Positions 5,396-6,090 of a stretch of 6,090 bases of DNA are shown here, piece after piece. Source of the DNA: an uncultured Bacilli bacterium (GTDB lineage: Bacteria > Bacillota_I > Bacilli_A > RF39 > UBA660); assembly GCA_947587115.1 (NCBI GenBank), contig CANPXY010000067.1, positions 1 through 6,090 on the forward strand, given 5' to 3'. A program made the position numbers and the translations under genes. Every line of letters begins with the position of its first letter. Position 1 is the stretch's first letter. Under the pieces are notes generated by a model. It was not told where the DNA came from and did no database searches. It saw nothing but the letters and a program-made list of their open reading frames with translations.

Positions 5396-6090
5396 TTACA
5401 AATGTAGTTCTTCTTCGATCCGCATCAACTGATTGTACTTGCAAATACGATCCGTTCTAGACATAGATCCAGTTTTGATCTGTCCAAGTGACCATCCAAC
5501 TGCAAGATCCGCAATCGTCGTATCTTCTGTCTCTCCACTTCGGTGAGAGATCACGGTCTTATAACCATGTGCCTTCGCAAGTTCGATCGTCTCCAACGTT
5601 TCCGTAATAGTACCAATTTGATTAACCTTAAGAAGAATGGCATTTCCAGCATGACGATCGATTCCCATCTGAAGACATTTTTTGTTGGTAACAAACATAT
5701 CATCTCCGACCAGTTGAATTTTGTCACCTAACTTTTCAGTGATCTTTTGAAAACCATCCCAATCATTTTCATCCACTGGATCTTCGATTGAAATAATTGG
5801 ATATTTCGCTACTAGATCTTGATAAAAGGCGATGAGTTCATCGGTAGATAAAACCTTGCCTTCTCCATCTAAATGATATTTGCCATCACGATAAAACTCG
5901 CTTGCCGCAACATCGATTCCTAATTTTACATCTACCCCTGGCGTGTAACCAGCCCTAGAAATTGCTTCCATGATCAAGTCAAAGCCTTCTTGATTGCTAT
6001 TTAAATCTGGTGCAAAACCACCTTCATCTCCTACGCCAGTAGAAAGACCTCGCTCATTTAAAACCTTCTTTAAGTGATGGAAGACTTCTG
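5396..6090 (-). CDS. eno: enolase, C-terminal half (5' end outside window)
   Basis: Enolase converts 2-phosphoglycerate to phosphoenolpyruvate in glycolysis and is also a known degradosome component. The frame is open to the window edge and gives 230 complete codons. A TTG at 5977 is an internal leucine codon and not the start. Motifs in order are GVGDEGGFAPD with the catalytic-site glutamate, GIDVAASEFY (first metal Asp), ISIEDP (metal Glu), LVGDD (metal Asp), LLKVNQIGT (catalytic Lys), SHRSGETED (phosphate-binding Ser/Arg) and IKTGS (second Lys). All are intact, so the enzyme should be active. The protein ends RIEEELHL, about 17 residues earlier than B. subtilis enolase, which continues with a conserved Tyr/Phe-containing tail; the other two frames past the stop do not encode that tail. 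No convincing terminator follows, so eno may read through into secG. Confidence 0.97.
   Translation of the reverse strand, partial: EVFHHLKKVLNERGLSTGVGDEGGFAPDLNSNQEGFDLIMEAISRAGYTPGVDVKLGIDVAASEFYRDGKYHLDGEGKVLSTDELIAFYQDLVAKYPIISIEDPVDENDWDGFQKITEKLGDKIQLVGDDMFVTNKKCLQMGIDRHAGNAILLKVNQIGTITETLETIELAKAHGYKTVISHRSGETEDTTIADLAVGWSLGQIKTGSMSRTDRICKYNQLMRIEEELHL

Noticed and set aside
5396..5977. Enolase treated as a complete gene starting at TTG 5977.
   Set aside because: The frame continues upstream to the window edge through GVGDEGGFAPD, a core enolase motif, so the gene is cut by the window and the TTG is an internal leucine codon.

Overview
The window comes from a low-GC Gram-positive bacterium (Firmicutes in the broad sense). 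All supported genes lie on the minus strand, so transcription runs from the right end to the left. The order eno - secG - rnr - smpB - ssrA is the classic Firmicute arrangement, and the SD sequences (AGGAGG, AGGTGA, AGGAG), the sigma-A-type boxes and the protein sequences fit it. The tmRNA tag ends in LAFA rather than ALAA or AVAA. AFA endings are known from Mollicutes, so an Erysipelotrichia-like or Mollicutes-related lineage is my best inference; it is not proven.

Region by region in transcription order: (1) 6090-5396, the C-terminal half of enolase, entering from outside the window and ending unusually early. (2) 5319-5104, secG, a small translocon subunit, followed immediately by a good intrinsic terminator (5071-5098). 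(3) 5046-2941, rnr (RNase R); 2908-1727, a membrane-anchored CapA/PgsA-type metallophosphatase; 1716-1276, smpB. These three are tightly spaced (32 nt and 10 nt gaps) and look like one operon, ending at a terminator hairpin that includes the smpB stop codon. (4) 1210-479, a gene with its own extended -10 promoter encoding a small protein-kinase-fold protein of unknown role. (5) 431-88, ssrA (tmRNA), with a near-consensus promoter just after the kinase-like gene.

Functionally, rnr, smpB and ssrA form a ribosome-rescue module. tmRNA with SmpB releases stalled ribosomes and tags the nascent peptide, and RNase R is known in other bacteria to degrade the defective mRNA. The CapA-like and kinase-like genes are the accessory insertions in an otherwise canonical locus and are the main items of interest. 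No mobile elements, CRISPR arrays, tRNAs or plus-strand genes could be supported. No wholly new system is evident; the kinase-like gene between smpB and ssrA is the closest thing to an undescribed component.
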